From contig OY365822.1 of NCBI GenBank assembly GCA_959347315.1, positions 11,007,996 through 11,071,995 on the forward strand: a stretch of 64,000 nt of DNA, read 5' to 3'. A model generated the notes under the pieces. That model worked only from the letters and a program-made list of their open reading frames with translations. It did no database searches and was not told the origin of the DNA. Shown here piece after piece: positions 23,801 to 54,774 of this stretch (its first letter is position 1; each line of letters starts with the position of its first letter). The translations under genes and the position numbers were made by a program. The DNA comes from Bimastos eiseni. Lineage: Eukaryota > Annelida > Clitellata > Crassiclitellata > Lumbricidae.

Positions 23801-26793
23801 ACGGAAAATTTGGAAAGTGGAACAAAGCAACTATCTCTGTTCGAAAGGTCAAGGCTCCCAAGTCTCTCAAAAGGAGGTAGTCATCTTTGCTCTGACAGCA
23901 TTCGCTGACAATCTAACGATGAGAGTGAACTAAATGGGACTGGAAGTCCGCCACTGCTAGCACTCAGGCTGTGCCAGTCCAAAGCCTGGGTAAAGGAGGA
24001 GGGCGACGCTAATGATCTACGTTATCACATGGTGTCGTTAAACTGTAACTACCAAAAGCGAATCGGTCCATGACGGAATGATAATGTGTCCAATCTATAA
24101 TCTCCTAAACCGATCTGGGCGATGCAACCAAGCATACGGTATATGTTCTCTCTCTGTCTCTATCTCTGTCTGTCTTTCTCTCTATGTATATATATATGCT
24201 ATATATACATATATGTGTGGTGTATATAAATGCATATGCCGTATAGCTACCTTTGTGTTGAATTCTTGGATCTTCTTCCAATCAAACGACGCCGATTTGT
24301 AAACACGTCTTTTCCGTACCAACTGCAAAGAAAATGGGACGACACGTCTTCATAAAAACCTCAAATTACAAACAGGTCTATGATCAATAACTTGACGTAC
24401 AATCATTCATCTTCAACAGCATAGTCTGCCAAGTAACAATAACAACAGACAACCTAATGATGATAACAATAATGATATGCAGTATAATACTGTATGCAGT
24501 AAGGGCAATAATAATGTTTATAATAGTGATAAACTATAGTCGTACTTACGTGTAAAACAGTGTCTTCCTGTAGGTTGTATTCTCCCAGGTATCTTTCCTC
24601 GTCCAAATATTTTCCAGCCCTTCCGTTAACCGGAGGACAGTAGATTCCGTGGTTCACTCCCTCTTCCAAGTTCTATAAGGAATACAGAACAGACTGTCCT
24701 GATTATCGCTTCTCTCGCTGTGCTAATGACTCGCAGTAGTTTTCAGGGCTGCTGATCACACTTATGAGTTTCAATAGTAGGCCTATACTCTATAGATCTG
24801 TACAAGAGTATGTTATATCCCTACATCCTATCTGTACACCTTCTATGGTGGCTGACTTATTAAGTGCTCGCCTGCAACGGAGAGTACACTTTGGGCATCG
24901 ACAAAAATTGTAAGAACATTGAATAAAATCTTCCAACGCGCATATTCTATGTGCCACTCAACTTGGCATTGTAGTGGAGCTATAAAATTGAACTTAAATG
25001 CGAATTTAATAAGATGACCACTGCTGTAACTTTTCCTTGTGAGTCTAAGATGTTTCTTACTCAATTTGGCATGATAGTCATCGTTGCTATGGACTTATTT
25101 TTTGCAACGTTGCCAAGTACGTCTAAGCTACCTTAGCTATTAAACATCAACGACATGTCGTAAGTCTAAGCTACTGACCGTTGCTATGGTGCAGAGGATG
25201 CACTGCTTGATATTCCAGATGGAGTCGTTCTGGTTCAGTTGCAGCGGAGTCTGGAAAAACAAATATTGATTGGAGGTTACACCTTTGTTCATTTCATTTT
25301 GTACAGCTGATTTATTACTTCATTATTCAGAAATTTGATATCGCCCTTCTTCCAATATATTTTTGCTCAGAAGTGCACTCGCCTCGACGACGCAATTGCA
25401 GTTGTACTGCAGAGCAATTGTGCGCGAAGGACTTGCTCAAGGTGACGCCTCTGACGAGGGTCGAACCCGTTCACTCCGCGCACATTGAGCGTTACTGGCC
25501 GACTGCTCTAACCAACCGTGCCACAGTGACAGACTAATGGCTGCTGTCATGAAGAACTGCTCGTGGTAGGCCCTAAGGATTTCATAGTAATATTTCCAGT
25601 TTGATGACATTGTATGATAACAAAGGTAATCTGTGGTCACCTTCCTCCTCTATCCAGGTCTAGGATTGGCACCAGAGGCGGCGAACCCGGAGTGTCTGAG
25701 GGAACAAGTTCTCCACCTTTTACAGAGAGGGACACGTTATACACGTGTTCCCCCGATATTTCCCACGCCTCCTATTTGGTGTCCCCTCTGTCAAACAAGA
25801 TCGCCGTCCGTCTCTAACTGGCACTGTCAAAGTGTAAGCAGTAGCGAGGTTAGGATTTGATAGGCCGCAAAGGTCGGTTTAAATCTTAGAACTGTACAGG
25901 ACTGACTTCGTATTGTAATGGGCTTGTCCGACGACCGCTGCTTTTAAAAGTATTGTTGACAGTCAGTCATTTTTAACACAGTACTGAAATATTTTTGCGA
26001 CAAGGTTTTTTGGTCTGGTTGTTGGATGAGGAAGAAAAGAGTGAACTGTGATGGAGGAGGCATTCGTCATCGCCATTCTGTGGAGCAAAATTGCGCCATT
26101 GACCAAGGCCGGATTTATGGGTTGACTCCACGGATTTCGACCTGGCACCGGAAAGAAACGAAAGGATTGGCGGACTTGATTTGGCATAGCGCCGGTGAAT
26201 AAGGTTTTCCTGACGTTGCTTTTGTGGGCGCTGATAAATTTTTGAAGATTTACATTACATTACATTAATGTGGAGGCCCGAGTCCCTCAAAATCACAGCA
26301 AAAATGAATATTATGTGACGTAACTGTTCTTCTTCTTCTTCCTCTTCTTCTTCTTCTTCAGCAGCAGCAGCAGTGTCATCGCCATTATTATCATCATTGT
26401 TATCGGCATTGTTATCGTCATTGTTATCGCCATTGTTATCGCCATCGTCACCGAAACCACCACCACAACTATCACCAATCACCGTCATCATTATCGTAGT
26501 CAGTCTAATTCGTCTTTTAGTTACTTATAACAATAATTTTATTATTGGTCATTTTTTGTCTTGATACAGAGGCTGATTCGATGCAATAATCTTACCTCGA
26601 TTTCCAGTTCTGGTATTACGAGATAAACACCAACAGGTGGCATCACTCTCTCAGATGAGTCGGAGATGTTTTTCAAAGAGGACAGGTAATTGGTTGATGA
26701 GGACGACACGCTGCCTACGGCGGATGAGGAGTAGCTGCAGATGCCACTGTCATCCGTGTAGTGACCATCTCGGCACTTGACCATTTCCGTCAT
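15456..26793 (-). CDS. SHANK-like: SHANK-family scaffold: SPN domain, ankyrin repeats, Pro-rich tail; no SH3/PDZ/SAM seen
   Basis: Eleven coding exons fit in frame: 26596-26793, 25179-25250, 24550-24672, 24251-24322, 23352-23457, 22378-22529, 21890-22057, 21258-21374, 20561-20705, 18286-18489 and 15456-17116, giving 1005 residues. The start is the first ATG after an in-frame TGA. Residues about 50-155 match the SHANK N-terminal SPN domain (GRAGKYLDEERYLGEYN, RKRRVYK). Residues about 160-380 are the SHANK ankyrin repeats (LLARGLDPNFQDESG, YKDARGLTPLYYT, FSGNTPLHVCALNNQ, CARVLLFRGADK), followed by the family's post-ankyrin basic patch (YNTRRRRL). The last exon is Ser/Arg- then Pro-rich and holds PPPMF, a PPxxF Homer-ligand motif, about 70 residues before the end. 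SHANKs organise postsynaptic and actin scaffolds; SPN binds Ras/Rap GTPases in vertebrates. The usual SH3, PDZ and SAM domains were not found. The last donor (GTTGGT at 18285) and the terminal exon are the weakest parts. Confidence 0.85.
17270..17510. repeat. Purine-rich GAA/GAG tract in a SHANK intron
   Basis: Plus-strand GAAGAAGAT/GAGGAGGAG repeats, so pyrimidine-rich on the transcribed sense of the gene, about 150 bases upstream of the terminal exon acceptor. It could act as an extended polypyrimidine tract, but no branch point is evident. Confidence 0.7.
17761..17965. repeat. CAAT/CAGT/CAGC tetranucleotide array
   Basis: Blocks of (CAAT)n, (CAGT)n and (CAGC)n alternate, with clean block boundaries. 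This suggests stepwise point change followed by local expansion. It lies in the SHANK intron 17116-18286. The Gln/Ser repeat frame across it is an artefact. Confidence 0.92.
18629..20010 (-). mobile_element. Tc1/mariner-superfamily element (DD37D type)
   Basis: The 26 bases at 18629-18654 are the exact reverse complement of 19985-20010. Both ends abut TA (18627-18628 and 20011-20012), the target duplication typical of the superfamily. Total length is 1382 bp. It carries one transposase frame on the minus strand. It inserted in the SHANK intron between exons 20561-20705 and 18286-18489, in gene orientation. The perfect ends point to a fairly recent insertion. Confidence 0.93.
18748..19854 (-). 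pseudogene. Mariner-type transposase broken by one stop codon
   Basis: The reading frame starts at 19854 (MTKLMTSRKY). It has an N-terminal helix-turn-helix pair with RRPGSGRPRT between and QIAREIGISQTSVWRI as the second helix-turn-helix, then meets TAA at 19465-19467. The same frame continues beyond the stop as KKRHAQELTAANKQARL and runs to 18748, so the lesion looks like a single nonsense change and not a frameshift. Catalytic residues are visible: the first Asp in IWFTDEKLF, the second in IFQQDSAPAHR, and the third in PDLNPVDYKIW. There are 37 residues between the second and third, which fits the DD37D (maT-like) group; classical mariners are DD34D. About 367 codons in all, near the normal size. 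Confidence 0.9.
20030..20160. repeat. Purine-rich GAA/GAT tract
   Basis: Imperfect GAAGAAGAT repeats next to the right end of the mariner element, inside the same SHANK intron. Confidence 0.65.
21640..21845. repeat. ATC/TCG trinucleotide-rich tract
   Basis: (CATCAT)n and (CGTCAT)n repeats begin about 45 bases downstream (minus sense) of the donor of SHANK exon 21890-22057. The Asp-rich frame that seems to extend that exon is intron sequence beyond a good donor (CAG then GTAAAG). Confidence 0.75.
23009..23163 (+). repeat. Intronic duplicated repeat, copy A
   Basis: About 155 bp running from TGTCGGGTTTCTTCAAAACT to TGCACAATTATAAGAAATAA, with a GGGGTTGGGGTT-like core. It is a near-identical direct repeat of 23587-23741, roughly 430 bases away, in the SHANK intron between exons 22378-22529 and 23352-23457 and beyond. 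Confidence 0.85.
23525..23780. mobile_element. 256-bp inverted-repeat element enclosing repeat copy B
   Basis: The 23 bases at 23525-23547 are the exact reverse complement of 23758-23780; the core is GGTGCAAAACGGGATTATAT. Inside are TA microsatellites and the direct repeat 23587-23741. The arms could be a MITE's ends, or the product of an inverted duplication around a fragile AT tract. No clear target duplication was seen. Confidence 0.6.
23587..23741 (+). repeat. Intronic duplicated repeat, copy B
   Basis: Direct repeat of 23009-23163. Differences are a longer G run (ACCGGGGGGGGGGTTATC) and scattered substitutions. Confidence 0.85.
23970..24060 (-). repeat. Dispersed GTCGCCC-type repeat
   Basis: Contains CCAAAGCCTGGGTAAAGGAG, GAGGGCGACGCTAATGATCT and CACATGGTGTCGTTAAACTG, the reverse complement of the 58058 copy. 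Confidence 0.65.
24170..24235. repeat. CT and TA microsatellites
   Basis: TCTCTGTC/TCTCTATC repeats run into TATATATATGC, just downstream (minus sense) of the donor of SHANK exon 24251-24322. Confidence 0.7.
25328..25527 (-). repeat. tRNA-derived SINE, copy 4
   Basis: Minus-strand box B GGTTCGACCC and the GCTCTGCAGTACAACTGCAA body, ending with a GAAGGGCGATATCAAATTTC-type 3' end (plus strand GAAATTTGATATCGCCCTTC). It lies in the SHANK intron between exons 25179-25250 and 26596-26793. A short deletion removes part of the GGGACCTTGAGC region. Confidence 0.85.
25625..25860 (+). repeat. Dispersed repeat shared with 14300-14450
   Basis: GTCACCTTCCTCCTCTATCC and AGGTCTAGGATTGGCACC resemble the GTCGCCC family. 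CACCTTTTACAGAGAGGGAC and TTGGTGTCCCC match the body of the SINE-like repeat at 14300-14603. It may be a composite of two families. Confidence 0.5.
26195..26270 (+). repeat. LINE-type 3' tail fragment
   Basis: GGTGAATAAGGTTTTCCTGA, then TTTTGTGGGCGCTGATAAAT, then GATTTACATTACATTACATT. Similar tails (GAATAAGCTGGTTCCC with GGCGC then a GAAATGTTGAGATT-like word and short tandem ends) occur near 1313, 13201, 20752, 57765 and 62905. They look like the 3' ends of a CR1-like retrotransposon with simple-repeat tails. Confidence 0.5.
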
Positions 26794-28152
26794 GTCCAGT
26801 CACAATACGATGGTCATTTAGTTGACCACTGCACTATAGATTAAATGCCGTACAAATACTTTAATCACCGCTAGCGCCACTATCATTCAATTACCAGCTC
26901 AATTACTATTATATAAAATATACACCATCATCACCCTCATCATCATCATCATCATTGTCATCGATCACAACTACTACTACTTCAATGAATAATAATACTG
27001 TTAATGTTACTACATACTGCCACTGATGCTGTTGCTGTTGCTAATACAGCTGCTACTAATATTACTTCCAATACTACTACCAGTACTATTTCCACCACTT
27101 CCACTAATTCATTTCCACTGCAGCAACAACTACTTCCTCTACTACTACTGTCATCATATTGAAATTCAGAGCAATCCAATGTCATTGAGAAATGTTGACC
27201 TTGTAACACTATTTTATATGGCTACTCTGAAATGGATGTTACAAGATGTTACAGACATCCTGGTACGTTTTCATTAATTGATCAACAACATATGAACATC
27301 AACTTACTTACATGTATCCTGAAACTAAATGGAAGTAAATCCAAAAAAATCCACCCCAGAAAACGTTTCAATTCAGATCAGATTAACTTCTATACCGCGC
27401 GATGATCACTGCTAGCCAAAGTCCAATTGATCCGTAATCCAATATTGAAAGTGAGCGATCTAGATGATGACTATGCGTCGACACAACTGTTGCAAATGAG
27501 GACCATAGTCTGACGAGGCCAAACTTCTTAGCAATTCACGACCAGCGTAGGCCGCCCGTCGGCCTAGTGATAAATACCTCGAGCTGTGAGTGAGCGCAGG
27601 AAATTCGGATGTCCTAGCGACAAACGTCACAGGCCTCTGATATCGGCAAGGCCTACGGTTACTGACAAACTATTTCTGACCCTGTGGTATGCCAGGCGCA
27701 GCGGACCGAGTACGGTGATCTAACCAAGCGAAACGGTATTTCCTTCGCTATCTTTTGACGTCCACGTACTGTTGTTGTTGTTGTCGATCACTACCACGAG
27801 TTCAGGTGGGATGGAGAATGGAAAACGGTCGGTTCAAAGGTCACGAGAAGGCGGCCGGGTCAAAGGGTCGACTACGATTAGAGTTAGCGTCATCGTGTGA
27901 CCGATTCATCATCATCTACATAATCTATACAATCAGTTCTAGCCATTTTGCGGCGATGTGTACGAATAAATTATATTAATTGTCCTCGATCATTTCGCAA
28001 AGTCCATTGCTCTTCTTAGTGTTAGTCCAAGTGATACTGTCTTCTTATTAGCATCTATCCAGGCGTAGTCTTCGTCTGCCTTTCTTTTCTTTTCCTTCGA
28101 ATCTGGCATATAGTGCATTGTGTGGAATTCGGACAACTGACATTCTCTCTCT

Positions 28153-28347
28153 CAAAGGCGCAACTAAGGGGTGCTTGACCAATTCCTGTATAAAGCAGTT
28201 GACATACACAATTGATCCAGTTCAGATGAGTTTTTCTTTTCTAAGGGTGGGGATAATAGGGGATGCTTTCAGAAGGCCTACGCTGCTTCATGCTTTCGGC
28301 GTTTGCAATATGAGTACCCCCATGAGAATTTTCTGGTTGCGGCCCTG
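28153..28347. mobile_element. MITE related to 12196-12400
   Basis: Starts CAAAGGCGCAACTAAGG and ends TTCTGGTTGCGGCCCTG. The interior keeps the order of the 12196 copy: ACACAATTGATCCAGTTCAG, ATGAGTTTTTC, then a CAATATGAGTACCCC-like word. Both copies are about 200 bp. The flanking octamers (CTCTCTCT and CTCTCGAT) are similar but not identical. Confidence 0.6.
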
Positions 28348-28737
28348 CTCTCGATCTGCATGCAAAAACGTTGTCTAGCAGAGTTGTCTGAATAGGTCTT
28401 ACACAATAAACTGTCTTTGTTTCTCGTCATCATCATCATTAGCATGATAATTATCATAGTCGTGATCGTTGCAGGCGCTTAGTAAACAAACTTTAGTCCA
28501 CCGCTTCAGCGCTCATGTATGCTGGTCGATTGAAGTGCGTGGAATCGAACCTAATCCCCGTGTCCTCTTGGAAAACGGTGAAAGTATTACCGTGCCATTA
28601 CGTCGTCTGTTGCTTCAACATCTTGTAGTAACACATAATTGTATTGTGTTCATAGAGTTAAAAAGCACTTCTCACAGAATAACTACCGATACTCAGAGGC
28701 GCTCTCTGCACTGTTATGATGTCAAGCGTCATCTCAA

Positions 28738-29180
28738 ACAAATAGTGTCACAGCAATAAGCAAAATAATGCACAGCAATTAGCAAAATAGTGCACAATAA
28801 TTAGCAAAATAATGTACACCAATTAGCAAAATAGGGCACAGCAATAAGCAAAATAATGCACAGCAATTAGCAAAATAGTGCACAATAATTAGCAAAATAA
28901 TGTACACCAATTAGCAAAATAGTGCACAGCAATAAGAAAAATAATGCACAGCAATTAGCAAAATAGTGCACAATAATTAGCAAAATAATGCACAGCAATT
29001 AGCAAAATAGTGCAAAAAAATTAGCAAAATAGTGCACAACAATTAGCAAAATAGTGCACAGCAATAAATAAGCAAAATAGTGCACAGTAATTAGCAAAAC
29101 AGTGCACAGCAATAAATAAGCAAAATAGTGCACAGTAATTAGCAAAATAGTGCACAGCAATAAGCAAAACAGTGCACAGT
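28738..29180. repeat. Minisatellite with AATTAGCAAAATAGTGCACAGC-type units
   Basis: About twenty tandem copies of a 21-25-bp unit built on the word TTAGCAAAATAGTGCACA. Variants include CACAATAA, CACACCAA and a longer GCAATAAATAAGC form. Blocks of variants recur in the same order, so amplification involved groups of units. The array is followed by a repeat (29172-29262, GTCGACAGCTGACAGAGG) also seen at 6440-6530. Confidence 0.92.
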
Positions 29181-29280
29181 AAGCTGGGAATTAGTGATGG
29201 GTCGACACAAAACAAACAATAGGATTCCTGTCGACAGCTGACAGAGGTCATGGATGTTGAGAGTTAAGAAAATAAACGCA

Positions 29281-29430
29281 ATAAAATAATAAATTAATAA
29301 AATAATAAATTAATAAAATAATAAATTAATAAAATAATAAATTAATAAAATAATAAATTAATAAAATAATAAATTAATAAAATAATAAATTAATAAAATA
29401 ATAAATTAATAAAATATAAATTAATAAAAT
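29281..29430. repeat. 16-bp AT-rich minisatellite
   Basis: Nine or so perfect copies of AAATTAATAAAATAAT in a row, ending in a slightly shortened unit. Confidence 0.93.
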
Positions 29431-29879
29431 TGGTAGTAGTAGCCTACTACTACTAGTTGTAGGCTATATCACATTACCACTACTGTGAAATTTATTATTG
29501 ATATTAAAAATTCGGCGTTGTCATTGTAATAGCAGTAAATATTAATATAAGCGGCCCGTCTAGTAATAATTATTACAATCATTAGGCCTACTGGAAGTAT
29601 CGACCTAATTACAATATCTTGTAAAAAATAGTACACGTAATCCTAATAAATAGACCTAGGAATTAAACTTATTGGTTCGTTTTTATGGTTAATTCATATA
29701 TTGGTCAATTTATATTTATAGCCCGTTGTACTATTGATGACTAATAGTCTAAGCGTTTCAAGGCAATGGTCTTCCTCCACTAGGAATGATTAGCCCTTTC
29801 CAAGGAAGATGTCAATTCAAGGAATTAGGTAACCAGCTGGTCAACGACGTTAGAATAGAAGCCGTGAGGCCGTTGCACT

Positions 29880-29950
29880 GTTATCTCTCTCTTGTGCCTC
29901 TAAAGAGAGATATAACAATACAACCACCTCTCTAATGAGTGGGTTGTATT
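29880..29950. other. Two adjacent hairpins
   Basis: GTTATCTCTCT pairs with AGAGAGATATAAC (29880-29916, one unpaired base). AATACAACCAC pairs with GTGGGTTGTATT (29917-29950). They sit back to back with no spacer. Possibly the decayed core of an inverted-repeat element. Confidence 0.5.
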
Positions 29951-30010
29951 ATTATATCTGCTGGCCCTCTCTTAGAAGGCGTGAGGTTGGTTGCATTCTA
30001 CGATTCTTTT

Positions 30011-30158
30011 ATATACATATATATATATATATTGATATATATATTGATATATATATTGATATATATATATATTGATATATATATATATGAATATATATAT
30101 ATCAATGTATGAAAACATACCAAGATGACTAATATCATGTAACATCCATTGCAGAGTA

Positions 30159-30205
<47 letters not shown>
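30011..30205. repeat. TA/TATTGA microsatellite
   Basis: TATATATTGA repeats, then a unique 90-base piece, then (TA)n. Confidence 0.9.
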
Positions 30206-30207
<2 letters not shown>

Positions 30208-30817
30208 GCTAGCCCCTCTTCTCGCTCTATTTCATTTCGTGTAAAGGCAATAAAGATCCTCACGAGACAAGACAGCTGTGACTTCATTTATAACTTAATC
30301 CAGTGTCTCGGTAACCGCCGTCTCATGACGTGTTGTATACCGGCACAATCGTTTCACTTGACCATGTCTTTGTCAGCCAGACAACAACCGACAGACTACA
30401 AAAGGGAGCGTTACCCACCTCATATTATGCGCCACAAATTGTACTATATTAGCATATGACCCAGCATTATACATGCAGATTCGCCAAACGCTTAGTTGTT
30501 AGGATAAGCATCTGTCACCTCTAGATGAGTAATTTAGGCACTTGACGGGGTGGGGTGGGGTAGCACTTCCAATTGAATCCCTTTCTCAGTAGTGTTCTGT
30601 TACACTGTTAAAAACGACCTTTACATCGTCTTGTTATTCTCATAGTTTCCTTATTTCATTTGTCTATTCATTTGTAAAGTGTGTGAATTTAACGTAGCAT
30701 TTTAAATGCGAGTAGCTTTTTGTGGCGTGGGCCAAAGGCAATCCTCGACGTTCTTTGGAATGTTGCCTTGCCAGTCGCGTTGCTTTGTTTTTCCACTGCA
30801 CACTGTATTGTACAATA

Positions 30818-31635
30818 CAAGGATGTGATCTCGAGACCGCGGTCATGGTCTCGAGACGGTCTCGAGACCGTAAAACTGCGGTTTTGGTCTTGAATGCAAC
30901 GGTCTTGGTCTTGGACCATCGGTCTTGGTCTCGCATGCGTCGGTCTTGGTCTTAACGGAACGGTCTTGGGATTGGTCTCTGTGTTAGGTTAGCGTTCTTG
31001 GTCATTTGCCGTATCAGAGCAATTTCTTTGATATTTGTCGGTTATTTTCGATTACTAGACACACCGGACGTTTAGGCCCAACGCGATTGTTATCAATTTA
31101 TGGCTCACTGATCATCTATATATACATGTTACCATGAGCAAAAAATGCATTTGGAACGAACCAATCATTTCAAAATTTGCTTTCCCAAATTTCAAGGAGC
31201 AATCTAATATTATGTGGTCGGCCACGTGTAGTCACTGTTAACCTACAATTTCGAATACTAGTAGGCCTACACCATTCAAGCGGTACGTTAATCTACTTGT
31301 TCAGATGTCTTAAAATATTTCCCTATCGTATACAGTTAGTAATTTATAGTGTGATATTCTCAGGCCGAAGCCAAGGGCCGAGCCCGCAAAAGTTCAGACT
31401 GGCCGGTAAACAGTTTCCTGGACCATTATTAAGATTAGTATTCTTCAGCAAAAAATTAATATTTTAAGCGTGTTATTCCGTGTCAGCGTCTTAATAAATC
31501 GAATTGTTTATAAAAAAAGAATAGGCTTATCGGTCTTGGTCTTGGTCTCGGACCCTCAGTCTTGATGTCGGACCACCCGGTCCTGGTCTTGGACCTCTCG
31601 GTCTTGGTCTCGTCTCGGTCTTGAGCCCAACACCG
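30818..31635. mobile_element. hAT-like non-autonomous element with GGTCTTGGTCTCG subterminal repeats
   Basis: Both ends carry many copies of CGGTCTTGGTCTCG-like words (30840-30985 and 31530-31625). The left end CAAGGATGTGATCTCGAGACC-like word and the right end, read on the minus strand, CGGTGTTGGGCTCAAGACC resemble each other. Flanking octamers GTACAATA and ATACAATA agree at seven of eight. The middle is unique AT-rich sequence without a transposase. The ends are diverged, so the exact boundary is uncertain. Confidence 0.5.
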
Positions 31636-33170
31636 ATACAATATTAGATCACATAGGGACTTACGACAACATTTCCAACAGTCGGGCCTACATTACGCGT
31701 AAAAACTAGGGTCTTATGGGGGCGACTGTGATATAACGTGGGTTTTATTCGACGAAACTTTCCTCTCTTGGTGACCAAGGTGCGCGATTTAAGTTGTGGG
31801 AGAAACCACAGGCTTCGAAAACGACGAAAATAGAGCTACAGGCCGATGCTTTGTTTTCGTCCGTTTGCGTTGGCTTCAACGCTTCCATTCCGCTAGGTCT
31901 CGTTCATTGAATATTACACAATAAAGCCGCGCAGCAAAAGAACTTGCAGTAGTAAAAGAAATCAACGTGACTGGTTAAGGCTAGATTCCAAGGAACGTCC
32001 GAAAGTACCATTCACCCACACCACAAAAAGGCAAAGCCACTCAGAGTTTAAAGTTCACACAATACACAAACGCATGAATAGACAAATGAAATAGGGGTCT
32101 ATCCATATATTACATAACTGTTGCACCGCGTGCATTTCGTGGACCTTCCCCATGCGTACGTACATCTGGGCTCTACTCCATCCCATCTAGAAGACATTGA
32201 TTTTAACAGAGGCTATTCATTTTTGACAAGCATCGTATTTAACCGCTTTAATTTGTTAACTGTTATGAAGAAATAAACCACTAACAACACTTGCGTTTAA
32301 AAAAGTTTTAATGCTACATAAAACTTATTAAGCAGGAATATAGTCCGTGATTGGGTTTAAAGTTCTGATTTTAATATTCCGTATTGTGGACGTCATAGTT
32401 AGACAGTCAAATTTGCGTACGTACATATTTTCGGGGCCCCTCCCCCACCATACGCACCCGCACGCAAAATCGCCGAAATTCGAAACCCTCTCCCTGCCTG
32501 CGTACGTAATATGTGGACGGCCCCTAGGGAAACTATAAGAATAACGAGATGATGTAAAGATCGTTTTTAAAAGTGTCATAGAACACTTCTGGGACAGGGA
32601 TTCAAGTCCTTGGCTGTAGGTCAAGAAAGAGGAGTACTACACAGTGGATAAATTGCTCATATAGAGGGATGTTATGTGATGTTATGGGATGTCAGACGGA
32701 TGTTATTCGGACAACTAAGTTTAGCCTATATGGCAAATCTATATTAACCCTAACCCCTCCAATTATTATATCAAACGCATTAAAATTGGCCAATCCCAGC
32801 GGCCTCAGAAGTGGTAAGGGTAAAACCAATGCTTGCTATTTTCTGCTTGAAGAAACACGATGGGCATGAGACACAATGCATACAGTTGAATAATGTTACA
32901 AAAGTACGACACAGTGGCCGTTTGATTAAGTGCTTGGCATGCAATGTGGAGAATACACTGTGGGCTAAAGCATCACTCGAGTCAGACACTGTGTACGAAC
33001 AATGAGCAAGTTCTCCACTCACAATTGCTCACTAACACTGATGTTCTGTTGTATGGTCAAGTGCACTTTGAACTTTAAAAGAAGGGCAAGATCAAATGCA
33101 GTTGTATTATTGTATTGTGTAAAAGTCAAGCAACGGGCTTTCCCAGTAATAGGTGGCAAGTATATCAAGT

Positions 33171-33390
33171 GGCTGGTCTCGATGGCCGATTGGTTAGAGT
33201 GGTCGGCCCGTAACGCGGAGAGTGCGGGTTCGATCCTCGTCCCAGAAGGTACTGAGTAGAGACCTTGAGCAAGTATTTCGCACGCAATTGCTCTGCACTA
33301 CAACTGCAGTTGTGCCTAGGAGGCAGGTGTGCACTTCTGAACTAATTGCAAGAAGGTCATAATCAAATTACAGTTGTATTGTAAACATGA
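33171..33390 (+). repeat. tRNA-derived SINE, copy 5
   Basis: The plus-strand head TGGCCGATTGGTTAGAGTGG and GGTCGGCCCGTAAC are followed by box B GGTTCGATCC. The family body (GAGACCTTGAGCAAG, then GCTCTGCACTACAACTGCAG) ends near AAGAAGGTCATAATCAAATT. It lies about 350 bases downstream of the SMARCD stop, in opposite orientation. Confidence 0.83.
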
Positions 33391-33733
33391 GGTGCCTGAT
33401 CTTAGACCTGGCTGAATTTAAAGTCTCCAGCCACACAGCAACGGTTAATGAATTTTCTACATTTAAACAGTAAACAGTACCTGTTGCACAAACATTGCAA
33501 TCAAAGCAATTCTAGGTCATCTGTCTCTCTTACCATTCGACCATTTACGATACAATCCTATGACAGCTTGCCCAACGACGCACAAAACTGAACACAGGCT
33601 TATATATCAATGTAAAAGTACACAACTCATATATGCTCATTAAAAATCACTAAAGCAAAGTGTTGCTGTGTTATCTCTCCTTCTGTCGCTATTATCTAAA
33701 GCAGTCCATAAACCCGTCCTTGAGGCGACTTGA

Positions 33734-54450
<20,717 letters not shown>

Positions 54451-54774
54451 CTTTCAAATGACTCAAGAACCCTTTTATGGCAAAATAATTAACATTATTC
54501 GATTTCCTTTATTTAACGTTCTTCCGATATGGACGCAAGCACAAAACCAAGAATCTTTAGGGTCAGTCTAATCACCACATTTACATAGAAAACCGATTCA
54601 AAGTGAAAATCTTGTCAATAAAATTATGAAGAATAATTATTAGACGAAACACAGTCCCTCAAGCTTGTCTGTGAGGCAGCCATTGGTATGAAGTTTCAAC
54701 GGCTTTATTTTCTTAACCTCGGCACATGGGGTAAGTGGTCAATACTTTCCCTTATTGTATCGTAGCGTATAATG

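Larger units (their letters stand above)
26794..33733. other. Spacer between the SMARCD and SHANK-like genes
   Basis: No coding exon was recognised. It should include the SHANK promoter on its left side and the SMARCD 3' UTR on its right side. No TATA box or CpG-rich promoter could be singled out. It is filled by ATC/ACT trinucleotide tracts (26930-27130), a MITE (28153-28347), two minisatellites (28738-29430), hairpin DNA, a TA tract, a hAT-like element (30818-31635) and a SINE. Confidence 0.55.
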
